64,000 nucleotides of DNA from an uncultured Flavobacteriaceae bacterium (GTDB taxonomy: Bacteria; Bacteroidota; Bacteroidia; Flavobacteriales; Flavobacteriaceae), in NCBI GenBank assembly GCA_905182835.1, contig CAJJDI010000009.1, forward strand, positions 1 to 64,000. The letters are read 5' to 3'. Below the pieces are notes generated by a model. That model was not told the origin of the DNA and made no database searches. It saw only the letters and a program-made list of their open reading frames with translations. This document shows, one piece after another, positions 45,231 through 55,602 of the stretch; the first letter of the stretch is position 1; each line of letters begins with the position of its first letter. Made by a program: the position numbers and the translations under genes.

Positions 45231-48200
45231 TTGAAACATTTTTATAACATATATAATGCATCTGCTGGAAGTGGTAAAACTTTTAACCTGGTTAAAGAGT
45301 ATTTAAAAATATTACTTACTAGCGACAGCTTAGATTCATATAAAAAAATTCTTTCGATCACATTTACAAATAAAGCTGTAAATGAAATGAAGGGAAGGAT
45401 CATTGAGGGTTTGCATGACCTTACTAAATTAGATTCTGCAACGGGAATAAACCCAATGTTAGAGCTGATTAAAAAAGAGACAGCCTTAACTGATGAACAA
45501 ATACAACTAAAGTCCGTATCAATATTAAAATCAATATTAATAAATTACGCATCATTTGAGGTTTCTACAATAGATAAGTTTACACAAAAAATTATTAGGA
45601 ATTTTGCTTATGAAATAAAATTACCTGTAAATTATGAAGTGGAAATTAAAGCTCAAGATTTACTTGAAGAAGCTACTGCTAAATTGATTTCTCAAGCTGG
45701 AAAAGATAAAGAACTAACGAGGGTGTTGATTAATTTTTCGTTTGAAAAATCTGCTAATGATAAAAGCTGGGACATTGAATATGATTTAAATAATATCTCT
45801 AAGCTGTTATTAAATGAAAATCACTTCGAACAAATAAACGAATTACATGAAAAAAGTTTAGTTGATTTTGAAAATCTAAAAAAAGGAATTGATGATTCAA
45901 AAGTCAAAATTGAATCTGAAATTATAAATGCAGCGGAAACTTGTTTACAGTTAATCTATTCAAAAACCTTAGAGGATACTGATTTTTTAAGTCAGGCGTT
46001 ACCAAAACACTTAAAAAAAATAAAAAATAAAAATTTTAATTCATTATATTCTAGTCAACTGGAAGTAAATATAAAAAATGGTTATCTGTATAAAAAAAGC
46101 TTAGATGAGGATAAAAAAAACATAATAGATTCAATAAAAAATGAACTACTAACCTCTTTTATTGAGATAAAGAAAAATGTATATAAATTAAAATTTTATC
46201 AAAATATTGAAGCTAACAATAGGCCTTTATCAATTATTAAATATATTAATTCTGAATTAGACATTATAAAAAAAGAAAGAAATGTTATTCTCATTTCTGA
46301 ATTCAATAAAATAGTAAACAATCAAATAAAAAATCAGCCAGCTCTTTTTATTTATGAAAAAATAGGTGTGAAATACAAACATTTTTTTATAGATGAATTT
46401 CAAGATACATCAATGTTGCAATGGGACAATTTGATTCCACTAATTGAAAATTCTCTTTCATCAGAGGAGTCTTCTTTAACAATTTCTGGAGATATTAAAC
46501 AAGCAATATATAGGTGGAGAGGTGGAGAGCCCGAACAATTATTGAAGCTTTGTAATAATAATACTGCATTTTTTATTGAAAGTAATGTAATCCCTTTAAA
46601 GACTAATTATCGAAGTAAGAATGAAATAATAAAATTCAATAATTCTTTTTTTAATCATATTGGTGAGCGTGTACTTACATCAGATAATCATAAAAGTATT
46701 TACACAAATTGCATGCAGGAAACTAACAATAATATTGGTGGGTATGTTGGATTAAATATACTAAACCCCACAGATTTATTATCTAAAGAAGAATCCTATA
46801 ATTTAAAAATTAAACAAATTATTGAGGATGGTTTAAAGAGTGGTTACAGTTTAAAAGACATCTGTATTCTTGTCAGGACCAATAGTCAAGGGATTGAAAT
46901 TTCAGATTATTTAAATAGTGAAGACATAGAAATTATTTCTTCAGAAACATTATTATTGAATAGGTCTGCAGAGGTTAAATTTATAATTGAGGTATTAAAA
47001 TTTTGCTCTAACTCAAATCTTAAAAATTCAAAATTAGATATCATAAATTTTCTTTACGAACAACATAATATAGATATCTCGAAGCATGGTTTTATAAAAA
47101 GTTTAATCTTAAAAAGTAAAATTGATTTTTTCAAAGAGCTTAATAATTATAAAATATATTTTGATTATACTCTTTTGACAAAATCATCTTTATATGAGGC
47201 TATTGAATATATTATCTTTTCTTTTAGTTTATGTAATAAGTCAAACAGTTATATTCAATATTTTTTAGATTTCGCATATGATTACTCAAATAAAAACTTT
47301 GCTAGTATTTTGGATTTTATAAATTATTACGATTCTAAAAAAGATAGTTTAAGCATAGTTGCTCCTGTTGGAAGTAACGCTGTTAATGTAATGACAATTC
47401 ATAAAGCAAAGGGATTAGAGTTTCCGATTGTAATTTATGCATATGCAGATATAGATATTTATAAAGAAAAAGATGCTAAAGAGTGGTATCCTGTAGCAAG
47501 TGATGAGTTTAATGAATTTAATAGTCTTCTATTAAATTTTAATAAAGATTTTGAATATTTTGGAAGTATAGGTAAATCTATTTATGACAAGCATTTAAAT
47601 GATCAAGAGTTAGACAATATTAATTTACTTTATGTTGCGTTAACAAGAGCTCAAAATGAACTTCATGTTATTTGCACTAATTCAAGTAACCCTAAAGGAG
47701 AAGAGAATATTAACAAATACTCAGGAATACTTATTAATTATTTAAAAAAGAATAATTATTGGGAATTCAATAAAGAGCTTTTTGAATTTGGATTAAAAGC
47801 AAAAAATAATGTTATAAATAATAAATCAAGCACATTATTAATTGAAGATTTTATTATTAATCCAAAAGAAATTCATCAAATTAATATTGATGCAAAATCA
47901 GCAATGGTTTGGGGTACAAATGTAGAGAAAGCTACAAGCGACGGAAATTTATTACATGAAATCATGTCACATATAAACTCTAAGCTAGACTTGGACGTGG
48001 TTTTACAAAACCTTTGTGAAAATGGAACTTTAGATTTAAAATTAAAAGAAAAATACAACAACTTAATCGATGATATTTTAGAGCATAAAGAATTAAAGCA
48101 ATATTATTCTTCAGAATTGCTCTCCTTTAATGAAAAGGAGATCCTTATAAGAAATGGAAATTCAATTAGAGTTGACCGAATAGTCTTTACTTCAGACAGT

Positions 48201-48356
48201 GATGTATGCATAATTGATTACAAAACAGGTAGGGTAAAAAAAGAGGATTATAATCAACTTAATAATTATGAAAAAATTCTGTCAGAAATGGGCTATCGGG
48301 TTAAAAACAAAATTATAATAAATACTGTCAATGAATTAGAGGTAATTGCATTTTAA
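45231..48356 (+). CDS. addA: AddA/RecB-like helicase-nuclease (UvrD family)
   Basis: 1041-aa helicase-nuclease subunit that resects double-strand breaks. Walker A 'NASAGSGKT' is at residues 9-17, Walker B 'FFIDEFQDTS' at 385-394, motif III 'GDIKQAIYRWRGG' at 420-432, and 'VNVMTIHKAKGLEFPIVIYA' is motif V. The C-terminal RecB-type nuclease motif is 'IDYKTG' (from ~995) with 'YNQLNNY' after it. The start is TTG: an in-frame TAA lies immediately upstream and there is no ATG or GTG before the Walker A loop. Its AddB partner is 2.4 kb downstream, beyond two outer-membrane protein genes. Confidence 0.9.
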   Translation: MKHFYNIYNASAGSGKTFNLVKEYLKILLTSDSLDSYKKILSITFTNKAVNEMKGRIIEGLHDLTKLDSATGINPMLELIKKETALTDEQIQLKSVSILKSILINYASFEVSTIDKFTQKIIRNFAYEIKLPVNYEVEIKAQDLLEEATAKLISQAGKDKELTRVLINFSFEKSANDKSWDIEYDLNNISKLLLNENHFEQINELHEKSLVDFENLKKGIDDSKVKIESEIINAAETCLQLIYSKTLEDTDFLSQALPKHLKKIKNKNFNSLYSSQLEVNIKNGYLYKKSLDEDKKNIIDSIKNELLTSFIEIKKNVYKLKFYQNIEANNRPLSIIKYINSELDIIKKERNVILISEFNKIVNNQIKNQPALFIYEKIGVKYKHFFIDEFQDTSMLQWDNLIPLIENSLSSEESSLTISGDIKQAIYRWRGGEPEQLLKLCNNNTAFFIESNVIPLKTNYRSKNEIIKFNNSFFNHIGERVLTSDNHKSIYTNCMQETNNNIGGYVGLNILNPTDLLSKEESYNLKIKQIIEDGLKSGYSLKDICILVRTNSQGIEISDYLNSEDIEIISSETLLLNRSAEVKFIIEVLKFCSNSNLKNSKLDIINFLYEQHNIDISKHGFIKSLILKSKIDFFKELNNYKIYFDYTLLTKSSLYEAIEYIIFSFSLCNKSNSYIQYFLDFAYDYSNKNFASILDFINYYDSKKDSLSIVAPVGSNAVNVMTIHKAKGLEFPIVIYAYADIDIYKEKDAKEWYPVASDEFNEFNSLLLNFNKDFEYFGSIGKSIYDKHLNDQELDNINLLYVALTRAQNELHVICTNSSNPKGEENINKYSGILINYLKKNNYWEFNKELFEFGLKAKNNVINNKSSTLLIEDFIINPKEIHQINIDAKSAMVWGTNVEKATSDGNLLHEIMSHINSKLDLDVVLQNLCENGTLDLKLKEKYNNLIDDILEHKELKQYYSSELLSFNEKEILIRNGNSIRVDRIVFTSDSDVCIIDYKTGRVKKEDYNQLNNYEKILSEMGYRVKNKIIINTVNELEVIAF

Positions 48357-48479
48357 CTATTATTGCTTCAAGAATATACATTATTACGTACATTCTAAAT
48401 AATGCTAGTAATAGTAATTCCTATAATAAAACTTTATTAAGTTCTATTTAATTAATATATTTAAGAAAAGAAAGAAATT

Positions 48480-49091
48480 ATGAAAACTACAATTAAAATA
48501 TTATTAATGCTTTTGGTGACTATCGGTTACACAAACATGTATTCTCAAGATAGCAACAACCCTTGGCAGTTCTCATTCGGGGTTAGTGCAGTTGATTTAA
48601 ATGCGGATAGTGAAACTGAATTTGCAGACTTTTTTAATGTTGATGAAGACTGGAATGTTTCTTCAGGGTTATCAATGTTTACACTATCTAAATATTTAGG
48701 AGATAATTTATCTCTTGGACTTAGTGGCTCTGTAAACTCGATATCAAATTTTGCAGATGATCATCAATTTCTAAATGAAGTTAGCTACTTCGCTGGGGAT
48801 CTAATGCTTAAATACAGTTTAAGTGAAGCTTTGAATTGTGAAGTTATGGAGCCTTATGTTGGTGTTGGACTTGGTAATACGTGGATGGATTCTCAATCAT
48901 GGATGACTGCGAATGGAAGTTTAGGAATGAACTACTGGTTCTCCGATGTATGGGGTTTGACAGCGCAAGTTGATTACAAAATGAATATGTCAGAAAACGG
49001 AAGAGGAACTACAGTAATGTTGGATGAAGGTGGATCTATGAGATACTCACTTGGGTTTTCTGTGAAATTTGGCAGCACTGATAAAGAGTAA
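48480..49091 (+). CDS. Outer-membrane beta-barrel protein (truncated OmpA paralogue)
   Basis: 203-aa secreted barrel: signal peptide ending 'TNMYSQ', then a barrel nearly identical in plan to residues 1-199 of the next gene (shared '[12 protein letters not shown]', '[15 protein letters not shown]', '[20 protein letters not shown]'). It stops after 'GFSVKFGSTDKE', just where the neighbour begins its calcium-binding TSP3 repeats, so it lacks both the repeats and the peptidoglycan-binding OmpA domain. It looks like a tandem duplicate that was shortened but retains an open frame. No promoter box is evident in the 123-base gap upstream. Confidence 0.87.
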   Translation: MKTTIKILLMLLVTIGYTNMYSQDSNNPWQFSFGVSAVDLNADSETEFADFFNVDEDWNVSSGLSMFTLSKYLGDNLSLGLSGSVNSISNFADDHQFLNEVSYFAGDLMLKYSLSEALNCEVMEPYVGVGLGNTWMDSQSWMTANGSLGMNYWFSDVWGLTAQVDYKMNMSENGRGTTVMLDEGGSMRYSLGFSVKFGSTDKE

Positions 49092-49270
49092 CTTATCTAA
49101 ATTTTTCGTTTATATAATTTACTGATTACCTGTGTTTTATAAAATAAACAGTTTTATATTACATTCCAATTTACTCTGTAAAACAAAATATTGCGTATAA
49201 TATTTTAATTAAAAATTAAAAAAAGCGCGTTTTTTTGTTTTTACATGCTAATAAATATGAGGAAAAACCA

Positions 49271-49278
49271 TATTTTTG
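49271..49278 (+). promoter_or_regulatory. -7 promoter box of the OmpA-family gene
   Basis: TATTTTTG followed by CA is an exact TAnnTTTG match, 30 bases before the start codon. The 217-base gap upstream is AT-rich, with no remnant of an OmpA domain. Confidence 0.5.
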
Positions 49279-49308
49279 CAATAAATAAGAAAACTTAATT
49301 AAAATATT

Positions 49309-50691
49309 ATGAAAAATTTTAGCAAACTATTGTTAATACTTTTAGTAACTATTGGTTACGTAAACATGTATTCTCAAGATGAAAACAATCCTTGGCAGTT
49401 TACTTTTGGTATTAATGCAGTTGATTTAGCGTCTGATACCGACACTCAATTTGGAGAGTTTTTTGATGTTGATCCAAACTGGAACGTTTCTTCAGGTTTA
49501 TCAACCTTTACACTTTCTAAGTATTTAGGAGATAATTTATCTCTTGGGTTTAATGGCTCTTTAAACAAGATTTCAAAATATGCAGCTAGCTTTTCATCTA
49601 TAAATGATGTTACCTACTTTGCTTTTGATGGAATGCTTAAGTATAGCTTAAACGATGTGTTAAACTGGGGAAAATTAGAGCCTTATGTAGGTGTTGGTTT
49701 AGGTAACACATGGATGGACTCTGAATCATGGATGACTACTAATGGTAGTTTAGGTATGAACTATTGGTTCTCTGATGTGTGGGGTTTAACAGCGCAAGTT
49801 GATTACAAACAAAACATGGGTGTTAGCGGAAGAGGAAATTCAGTTATGTTAGATGATGGAGGATCAATGAGATACTCAGTTGGGTTTTCTGTAAAATTCG
49901 GCGGTAAAGATACTGATGGTGATGGTGTTTATGACAAACATGATGCTTGTCCAGACGTTGCAGGATTAGAAGAATTTAATGGTTGTCCTGATTCTGACGG
50001 AGATGGAATTACAGATAGTGAAGATACTTGTCCTTTATTAGCAGGTTCTTTAGAATTTGAAGGATGTCCTGATTCTGATGGAGATGGAATATCTGACAAC
50101 AAAGATGCTTGTCCTAACAAAGCTGGCTTAGCTTCTTTTGATGGTTGTCCTGACTCTGACGGTGATAAAATTACTGACTCTAGAGATAGATGTCCAAATG
50201 TTGCTGGTCCTAAAGAAAATGGTGGATGTCCATGGCCTGATAGTGATGGAGATAGTGTTTTAGATAAAGATGATGACTGTCCTTCTGAAGCAGGAACAGT
50301 TGCAAACAATGGTTGTCCTGAGATTTATCCAAGTGATGAAGCTCTTGCTCAACTAGTAGAGTATTCAAGAACAATAAACTTTGCATTTGATTCTGCAAAA
50401 TTTACTGATGGAACTCCTCCTGTATTAGATGCAATTGTTGAAATATTAGTAGCTTATCCTAAAGCAAACTTTTCTGTAGAAGGGCATTGCGATAGCAAAG
50501 GGTCTACTAAGGTAAACCAAAAGATATCTGATAAAAGAGCTGCTGCTGTAGTGGATTACTTAATTAAAAGCAGCATAGCTGCTTCTAGATTAACAGCAAC
50601 AGGATTTGGTGAATCTAAGCCAATCGATACAAACAATACAATGGCTGGAAGAGCTAACAATAGAAGAGTAGAAATTCTTCTAGTTAAATAA
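49309..50691 (+). CDS. OmpA-family protein with TSP3 repeats
   Basis: 460-aa outer-membrane protein: signal peptide (~1-22), an eight-strand-type barrel (~25-198), five thrombospondin type 3 calcium-binding repeats (201-338, each with a 'DSDGDG'-like loop and a 'CP' pair), and a C-terminal OmpA domain (~355-460; '[12 protein letters not shown]', '[16 protein letters not shown]', '[12 protein letters not shown]') that binds peptidoglycan. Such proteins anchor the outer membrane to the wall and are usually abundant. Its paralogue lies just upstream and a strong terminator just downstream. Confidence 0.95.
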   Translation: MKNFSKLLLILLVTIGYVNMYSQDENNPWQFTFGINAVDLASDTDTQFGEFFDVDPNWNVSSGLSTFTLSKYLGDNLSLGFNGSLNKISKYAASFSSINDVTYFAFDGMLKYSLNDVLNWGKLEPYVGVGLGNTWMDSESWMTTNGSLGMNYWFSDVWGLTAQVDYKQNMGVSGRGNSVMLDDGGSMRYSVGFSVKFGGKDTDGDGVYDKHDACPDVAGLEEFNGCPDSDGDGITDSEDTCPLLAGSLEFEGCPDSDGDGISDNKDACPNKAGLASFDGCPDSDGDKITDSRDRCPNVAGPKENGGCPWPDSDGDSVLDKDDDCPSEAGTVANNGCPEIYPSDEALAQLVEYSRTINFAFDSAKFTDGTPPVLDAIVEILVAYPKANFSVEGHCDSKGSTKVNQKISDKRAAAVVDYLIKSSIAASRLTATGFGESKPIDTNNTMAGRANNRRVEILLVK

Positions 50692-50728
50692 AGACTATTG
50701 TTTTAAAATTCTTTTAAAATTATATATT

Positions 50729-50761
50729 AAAAAAACGCTTCTTATATAAGAAGCGTTTTTT
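50729..50761 (+). terminator. Palindromic terminator after the OmpA-family gene
   Basis: Perfect palindrome AAAAAACGCTTCTTAT / ATAAGAAGCGTTTTTT centred at 50745/50746 with T-run to 50761. It ends 11 bases before the addB start codon. Confidence 0.9.
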
Positions 50762-50772
50762 ATTTTTATGAA

Positions 50773-53532
50773 ATGGAGGGTTTTATAAAAAAGGTTTTAT
50801 TAGATTTAAAAAATAAAAATACAGATTTCTCTAAGTGTGTATTTATTCTTCCAAATAAAAGATCAGGCTATCATTTAAAAAAGAACCTTTCGCAAATAAT
50901 TTCGCAAACAATTTTTTCTCCTAAAATTGTAAGCATAGAGGACTTTATAGAAAGTTTGTCTAAGTTAAAACTTCTCACTAACACAGAATTGATATTTGAA
51001 TTCTATAGTGTGTATTTAAAAAACACTCCTGAAAATAAACAGGAAGGTTTTGAAGACTTTATAAAATGGAGCAGAACATTAATTCAAGATTTTAATATAA
51101 TTGACAAAGAAATAACGGATACAAATCAAGTCTTCGATTACCTAAAGGCAGTTAAAGAAATGGATCACTGGTCCTTAGATCCAAACCCTAGTGAACTTGT
51201 AAAAAGACATTTATACTTTTGGAGTAATATTAAAATATACTATAATGAATTCTATGAACATCTGTTAAACATCAATTCAGGGTACCAAGGAATTTTGGAA
51301 AAAAGGGCTCTAAATAACACTTCTTGTTATATTCAAAACAATAGTGAAAAGAGCTTTGTTTTTATTGGATTTAATGCGCTAAATAGAATTGAATCCTTAA
51401 TTATTCAAGAATTTTTAAAAAATACAGTAAGTGAAATTTACTGGGACATAGATAAAATTTCTATTAACTCTTCTTTTAATAATTCTGCATTTTTTATAAA
51501 TAAATATAGAAATAAATGGTCTTATTATAAGAATAGAGAAATAAATTGGATTAATGATAACTACTCTTCTAAAAAAAATATTCACGCAGTAGGAGTATCG
51601 AAAAATATCGGTCAAGCAAAATATATCGGCGAGATAATTAAAGAGAATATTAAAACATTAAAAAATACAGCAATTGTATTAGGTGATGAGTCTTTATTAA
51701 TTCCAATGCTTAACTCATTACCTAAAGGAGTAGAAGATGTGAATATAACTATGGGGTTTCCGCTTTTCTCTAGCCCTGTAAGCTCCTTGATTTATAAAAT
51801 ATTTAAGCTACATATAAATAGCCATGCCACTTTTTATTATAAAGAAGTAGTGTCAATATTATCTCATGAATTAATTAAACCCTTATTCGACCAGAATGGG
51901 GTTAATTATTCAGATAAAATTATTGATAAAATAAATAATGGAAATGTTATAAATGTTAGCTTAGAATTTATAATTAATAATGTAAAGATCAATAGAGATT
52001 TGATTTTATTAATTTTTAAAGACTGGTCTAATAGTAGTGAAAGGGCTATAATTAATTGTAAAGAGTTAATTATAATAATTAGAGACAATCTTTTAGTTGA
52101 AGACAAAGATGAAATACTAACTGTAGAACATTTATATAGGTTTAACGAAATATTTAACGAACTACATATTCTTAAAAATAGATTTAAGTTTATTAATTCA
52201 ATTAAACTGTTATTTGATCTATTTCAGGACATTGTAAAAAATGAAAGGTTAAAATTTAATAGTGAGTCCTTTTCAAAAATACAAATAATGGGACTCTTAG
52301 AATCTAGGGTTTTAGATTTTGAAACTGTTATAATTAGCTCAGTAAATGAAGGAATAATGCCTTCTGGAAATATTGAAAATTCGTTTATTCCTTTTGATGT
52401 TAAAGTAGATAACAACATCCCTACTTTTAAAGAACAAGACGCTATTTATTCCTATCACTTTTACAGGCTAATTCAACGAGCAAAGAACGTATACTTACTT
52501 TACAATACAGAGCCTGATTCTCTAAATGGCGGAGAGAAAAGTAGATTTATAAGACAGATAGAATTTGAGGGAATTCATGAAATTAATAATAAAATAGTAA
52601 GTTCGCATACACCGAAAAATGAAGAAAAATTAATTGAGATAACTAAAACAGAGGATGTTATTAATGAATTAATCCTTCTATCAAAGGATGGGTTTTCGGT
52701 GTCCTCAGTTTTATCATACATTAGAGACCCTTTAACCTTTTATTATAAAAAAATATTAAAAATAAAAGATGAAAAGAAGGTAGAAGAAACTATTGAATCC
52801 AATACTCTTGGAACAGTGATACATGAATCCTTGAAATACATATACACGCCATTAATAAATAAAATGCTATCAATTGATTATTTAGAAGATCAATTGACAA
52901 AACTTAAGAAGACCGTTAAATTACAGTTGGAATTAAATTATAAAAACGGGCAGTTCAAAACAGGTAAAAATTTAATAATTCTTGAAGTAGCTATAAAATA
53001 TGTTTCAGAATTTATTAAAAGTGAGATTAAATCTATTAAGCAAGGAGATAGTATCCAAATTATTGGGGTGGAAGAAGATTTTAATATAAAATTTGAAAGT
53101 GAAAAGTTGGAAAATGAAATAAATTTAAAGGGCCAAATTGACAGAATTGACATATTAAATGGAACTTTACGAATAATTGACTATAAGACTGGTAAAAAAA
53201 CAGAAAAAAGAGAATTAAACTTATCTAGCTGGGATGATATAGAAATGGATTACGATAAAATGAAAAATTGGTTTCAATTACTCTTTTATGTATATGCATT
53301 TAATAAAACAAATAATCTAAGTATACCAATTGAAACAGGTATTATATCATTTAAAAACTTAAAGTCTGGATTATTGAAATTTAACTATGGCACAAGGTTT
53401 GATAATGATTCAGCTATAAGTGAAGATGTGTTAAATAACTATAAATTAGTCCTAGAAAATATTTTAATGGAAATCTTTAACCCGAATATGAGTTTTGTTG
53501 AAAAAAAATTACCCAAAAAAAATTATGTATAA
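50773..53532 (+). CDS. addB: AddB-like PD-(D/E)XK nuclease/inactive helicase subunit
   Basis: 919-aa partner of AddA. The N-terminal helicase-like part starts 'KCVFILPNKRSGYHLKKNL' without a proper Walker A, as in other AddB proteins of Bacteroidota. The C-terminal nuclease domain has 'LGTVIHESLKYI', 'LKGQIDRIDIL' and 'IIDYKTGKK' (Asp803 with DYK). There are only three cysteines and none in the nuclease domain, so the Fe-S cluster of Bacillus AddB is absent. The gene begins only 11 bases after a strong terminator. It overlaps the following penicillin acylase start by 8 bases. Confidence 0.87.
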   Translation: MEGFIKKVLLDLKNKNTDFSKCVFILPNKRSGYHLKKNLSQIISQTIFSPKIVSIEDFIESLSKLKLLTNTELIFEFYSVYLKNTPENKQEGFEDFIKWSRTLIQDFNIIDKEITDTNQVFDYLKAVKEMDHWSLDPNPSELVKRHLYFWSNIKIYYNEFYEHLLNINSGYQGILEKRALNNTSCYIQNNSEKSFVFIGFNALNRIESLIIQEFLKNTVSEIYWDIDKISINSSFNNSAFFINKYRNKWSYYKNREINWINDNYSSKKNIHAVGVSKNIGQAKYIGEIIKENIKTLKNTAIVLGDESLLIPMLNSLPKGVEDVNITMGFPLFSSPVSSLIYKIFKLHINSHATFYYKEVVSILSHELIKPLFDQNGVNYSDKIIDKINNGNVINVSLEFIINNVKINRDLILLIFKDWSNSSERAIINCKELIIIIRDNLLVEDKDEILTVEHLYRFNEIFNELHILKNRFKFINSIKLLFDLFQDIVKNERLKFNSESFSKIQIMGLLESRVLDFETVIISSVNEGIMPSGNIENSFIPFDVKVDNNIPTFKEQDAIYSYHFYRLIQRAKNVYLLYNTEPDSLNGGEKSRFIRQIEFEGIHEINNKIVSSHTPKNEEKLIEITKTEDVINELILLSKDGFSVSSVLSYIRDPLTFYYKKILKIKDEKKVEETIESNTLGTVIHESLKYIYTPLINKMLSIDYLEDQLTKLKKTVKLQLELNYKNGQFKTGKNLIILEVAIKYVSEFIKSEIKSIKQGDSIQIIGVEEDFNIKFESEKLENEINLKGQIDRIDILNGTLRIIDYKTGKKTEKRELNLSSWDDIEMDYDKMKNWFQLLFYVYAFNKTNNLSIPIETGIISFKNLKSGLLKFNYGTRFDNDSAISEDVLNNYKLVLENILMEIFNPNMSFVEKKLPKKNYV

Positions 53533-55582
53533 AATTATATTATTGTTTTGTTGTAGCATAACTGTCTCTTATGGACAAATAAACCCTCAAGATATTGAGA
53601 TAGTTAGAGATTCATATGGGGTTCCTCATATATACGGGAAAACTGATGCAGATACCGCTTATGGGCTAGCATGGGTTCATAGTGAAGATGATTTTATGAC
53701 TATTCAAAAAGCGTATTTAGCTGGAAATCAATTACTAAGTAGTTATCTGCGTAATGACGGAATAATAGTTGATTTTTTATCTCAATTCATAGAGTCTGAA
53801 AAAACAGTAAATGAGTTATTTGACACTCTGTCTATAGATTTTATAAAAATACTTGAAGCATATAGTCAGGGTATTAATCGATATGCAGAATTAAATCCTG
53901 AAAAGGTGCTAGTTAAAGATCTGTTTCCGGTTACTCCTAGAAAGATGTTGAATTACTCATTTCTACAATTATTTATATCTAATGGTGCAGATAAATTAGT
54001 TAGTAGTATAATTTCAAATAATACAATTGACTTATCAAACCTTGTAATAAATGAAGATATTCAAGGCTCTAATACTTTTGCTTTTAATAACAATAAGACA
54101 AAAAATGGAGAAACATATCTTGCTATAAATACACATCAACCACTAGATGGTCCAAACTCTTGGTATGAAGTTCATTTAAACAGCGAAGAAGGTACAAATA
54201 TCCTCGGGGCTACATTTGCAGGAGCTCCTTGTGTTTTAACTGGAGTTAACAAACATTTAGCATGGACACACACAGTAAATTATCCAGATAAGGCAGATCT
54301 GTTTAAGTTAAAAATGCATGACTCAAAAAAGAATATATATTTAGTAGACAACAAAGAGTATAAACTAGAAAAACACAAAGCAAAATTAAAATATAGAGTA
54401 CTCGGAATTAATATTGGTATTTATAAAACTTATTACAAAAGTATTTTTGGTCCGACTTTAAAAAACAAATCTGGATACTATTCGGTTAGAACACCAAGCT
54501 TATACAACATTAAGGCGCTAGAACAATGGTGGAGAATGAATAAGGCTACGTCTTTTAATGAGTTTTATGGTATTTTAAACATGAAGTCTATTCCTGGCTA
54601 CAATATTGGTTATGCAGATAAAAAAGATACTATTTTTTATATTTCAAATGGAATAATTCCTATTCGTAATGAAAAAAATGATTGGACAAAAATTGTAGAT
54701 GGAAGTAAAAGTGAAAACTTATGGGAAGAATACTATGACATAAAGGATCTTCCTCAAGTTATTAATCCAAAATCTGGATTTATATATAATGCAAACCACT
54801 CTCCATTTAAATCTACTGGGTGGTCTGAAAATCCAAAACAAGAAGATTATTCTAAGACAATGAATTATGAGACCTATGATAATAACAGAAGTACTAGAAT
54901 TATAGATTTAATAAACTCAAACGAATCAATCAATTATGAGAAGTTTAAAGAAATAAAATACGATAACAAACTGCCTCGACCATTAAATTATAATTTTTTA
55001 GATATTAACTCAATCTGGGAAATAAATGCCGATAAATACCCCGAAATATCGGACGTAATATTAAATATCCAAAAATGGGATATGGCAACAAACTCAAACT
55101 CCGTAGGAGCAGCTAATTATGCAGTTTTATATTATCTGCTAATAAATAAATTTAAAAATATAAAGTATAAAAAAGTATTTGACGAAATTGAAATGGTAGA
55201 GCTAATCAGAAGCACTAAAAAGTATTTACTAAAATATTTTGACTCAACAAATACAGAGTTAGGAGATTTTCAAAAACTTGTTAGAGGGGATAAAGAAATT
55301 GGAATCTTTGGATTGCCTGATGTCATAACTGCCATGAAGGGGATTGATTATGAAGATGGTAAAATTAAAATTACACATGGTGAATCCTATATTTCACTAG
55401 TTAAATTTAAAGATGAAAAGGTAGAAATAGAGACTATTATGTCATATGGCTCTAGTGATAACCCAAATTCAAAGCACTATAACGATCAAATGGATTTATA
55501 TTCTAAATTTAAAACTAAAAAAATGACTTTAGATAAAGTTGAAGTTTATAAAAAAGGAGTGAAAGTATATAACCCTAAATAG
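53525..55582 (+). CDS. Penicillin acylase-family hydrolase (Ntn type)
   Basis: 685-aa exported amidase of the penicillin acylase/AHL acylase family. The start at 53525 gives a signal peptide 'MYKIILLFCCSITVSYGQ'; an ATG ten codons upstream is less suitable. The proenzyme is cut before the N-terminal nucleophile, here Ser182 in 'QGSNTFAFN', and the early motif 'IVRDSYGVPHIYG' is typical. The enzyme is expected to hydrolyse amide bonds of acylated amino compounds in the periplasm; quorum-signal acylase activity is possible but unproven. The start overlaps addB by 8 bases and a terminator follows. Confidence 0.9.
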   Translation: MYKIILLFCCSITVSYGQINPQDIEIVRDSYGVPHIYGKTDADTAYGLAWVHSEDDFMTIQKAYLAGNQLLSSYLRNDGIIVDFLSQFIESEKTVNELFDTLSIDFIKILEAYSQGINRYAELNPEKVLVKDLFPVTPRKMLNYSFLQLFISNGADKLVSSIISNNTIDLSNLVINEDIQGSNTFAFNNNKTKNGETYLAINTHQPLDGPNSWYEVHLNSEEGTNILGATFAGAPCVLTGVNKHLAWTHTVNYPDKADLFKLKMHDSKKNIYLVDNKEYKLEKHKAKLKYRVLGINIGIYKTYYKSIFGPTLKNKSGYYSVRTPSLYNIKALEQWWRMNKATSFNEFYGILNMKSIPGYNIGYADKKDTIFYISNGIIPIRNEKNDWTKIVDGSKSENLWEEYYDIKDLPQVINPKSGFIYNANHSPFKSTGWSENPKQEDYSKTMNYETYDNNRSTRIIDLINSNESINYEKFKEIKYDNKLPRPLNYNFLDINSIWEINADKYPEISDVILNIQKWDMATNSNSVGAANYAVLYYLLINKFKNIKYKKVFDEIEMVELIRSTKKYLLKYFDSTNTELGDFQKLVRGDKEIGIFGLPDVITAMKGIDYEDGKIKITHGESYISLVKFKDEKVEIETIMSYGSSDNPNSKHYNDQMDLYSKFKTKKMTLDKVEVYKKGVKVYNPK

Positions 55583-55602
55583 GCTGCAGTATTAACACAA
55601 AT

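Larger units (their letters stand above)
48480..49910 (+). repeat. Tandem duplication of an OmpA-type barrel
   Basis: The barrel-coding parts 48480-49088 and 49309-49905 are clearly similar in DNA and protein, including the signal peptide. The second copy alone continues into TSP3 repeats and the OmpA domain. Confidence 0.85.

Noticed and set aside
49929..50398. Minus-strand open frames opposite the TSP3 repeats of the OmpA gene
   Set aside because: They mirror the calcium-repeat codons (Ser/Pro-rich antisense); the plus-strand gene is certain.
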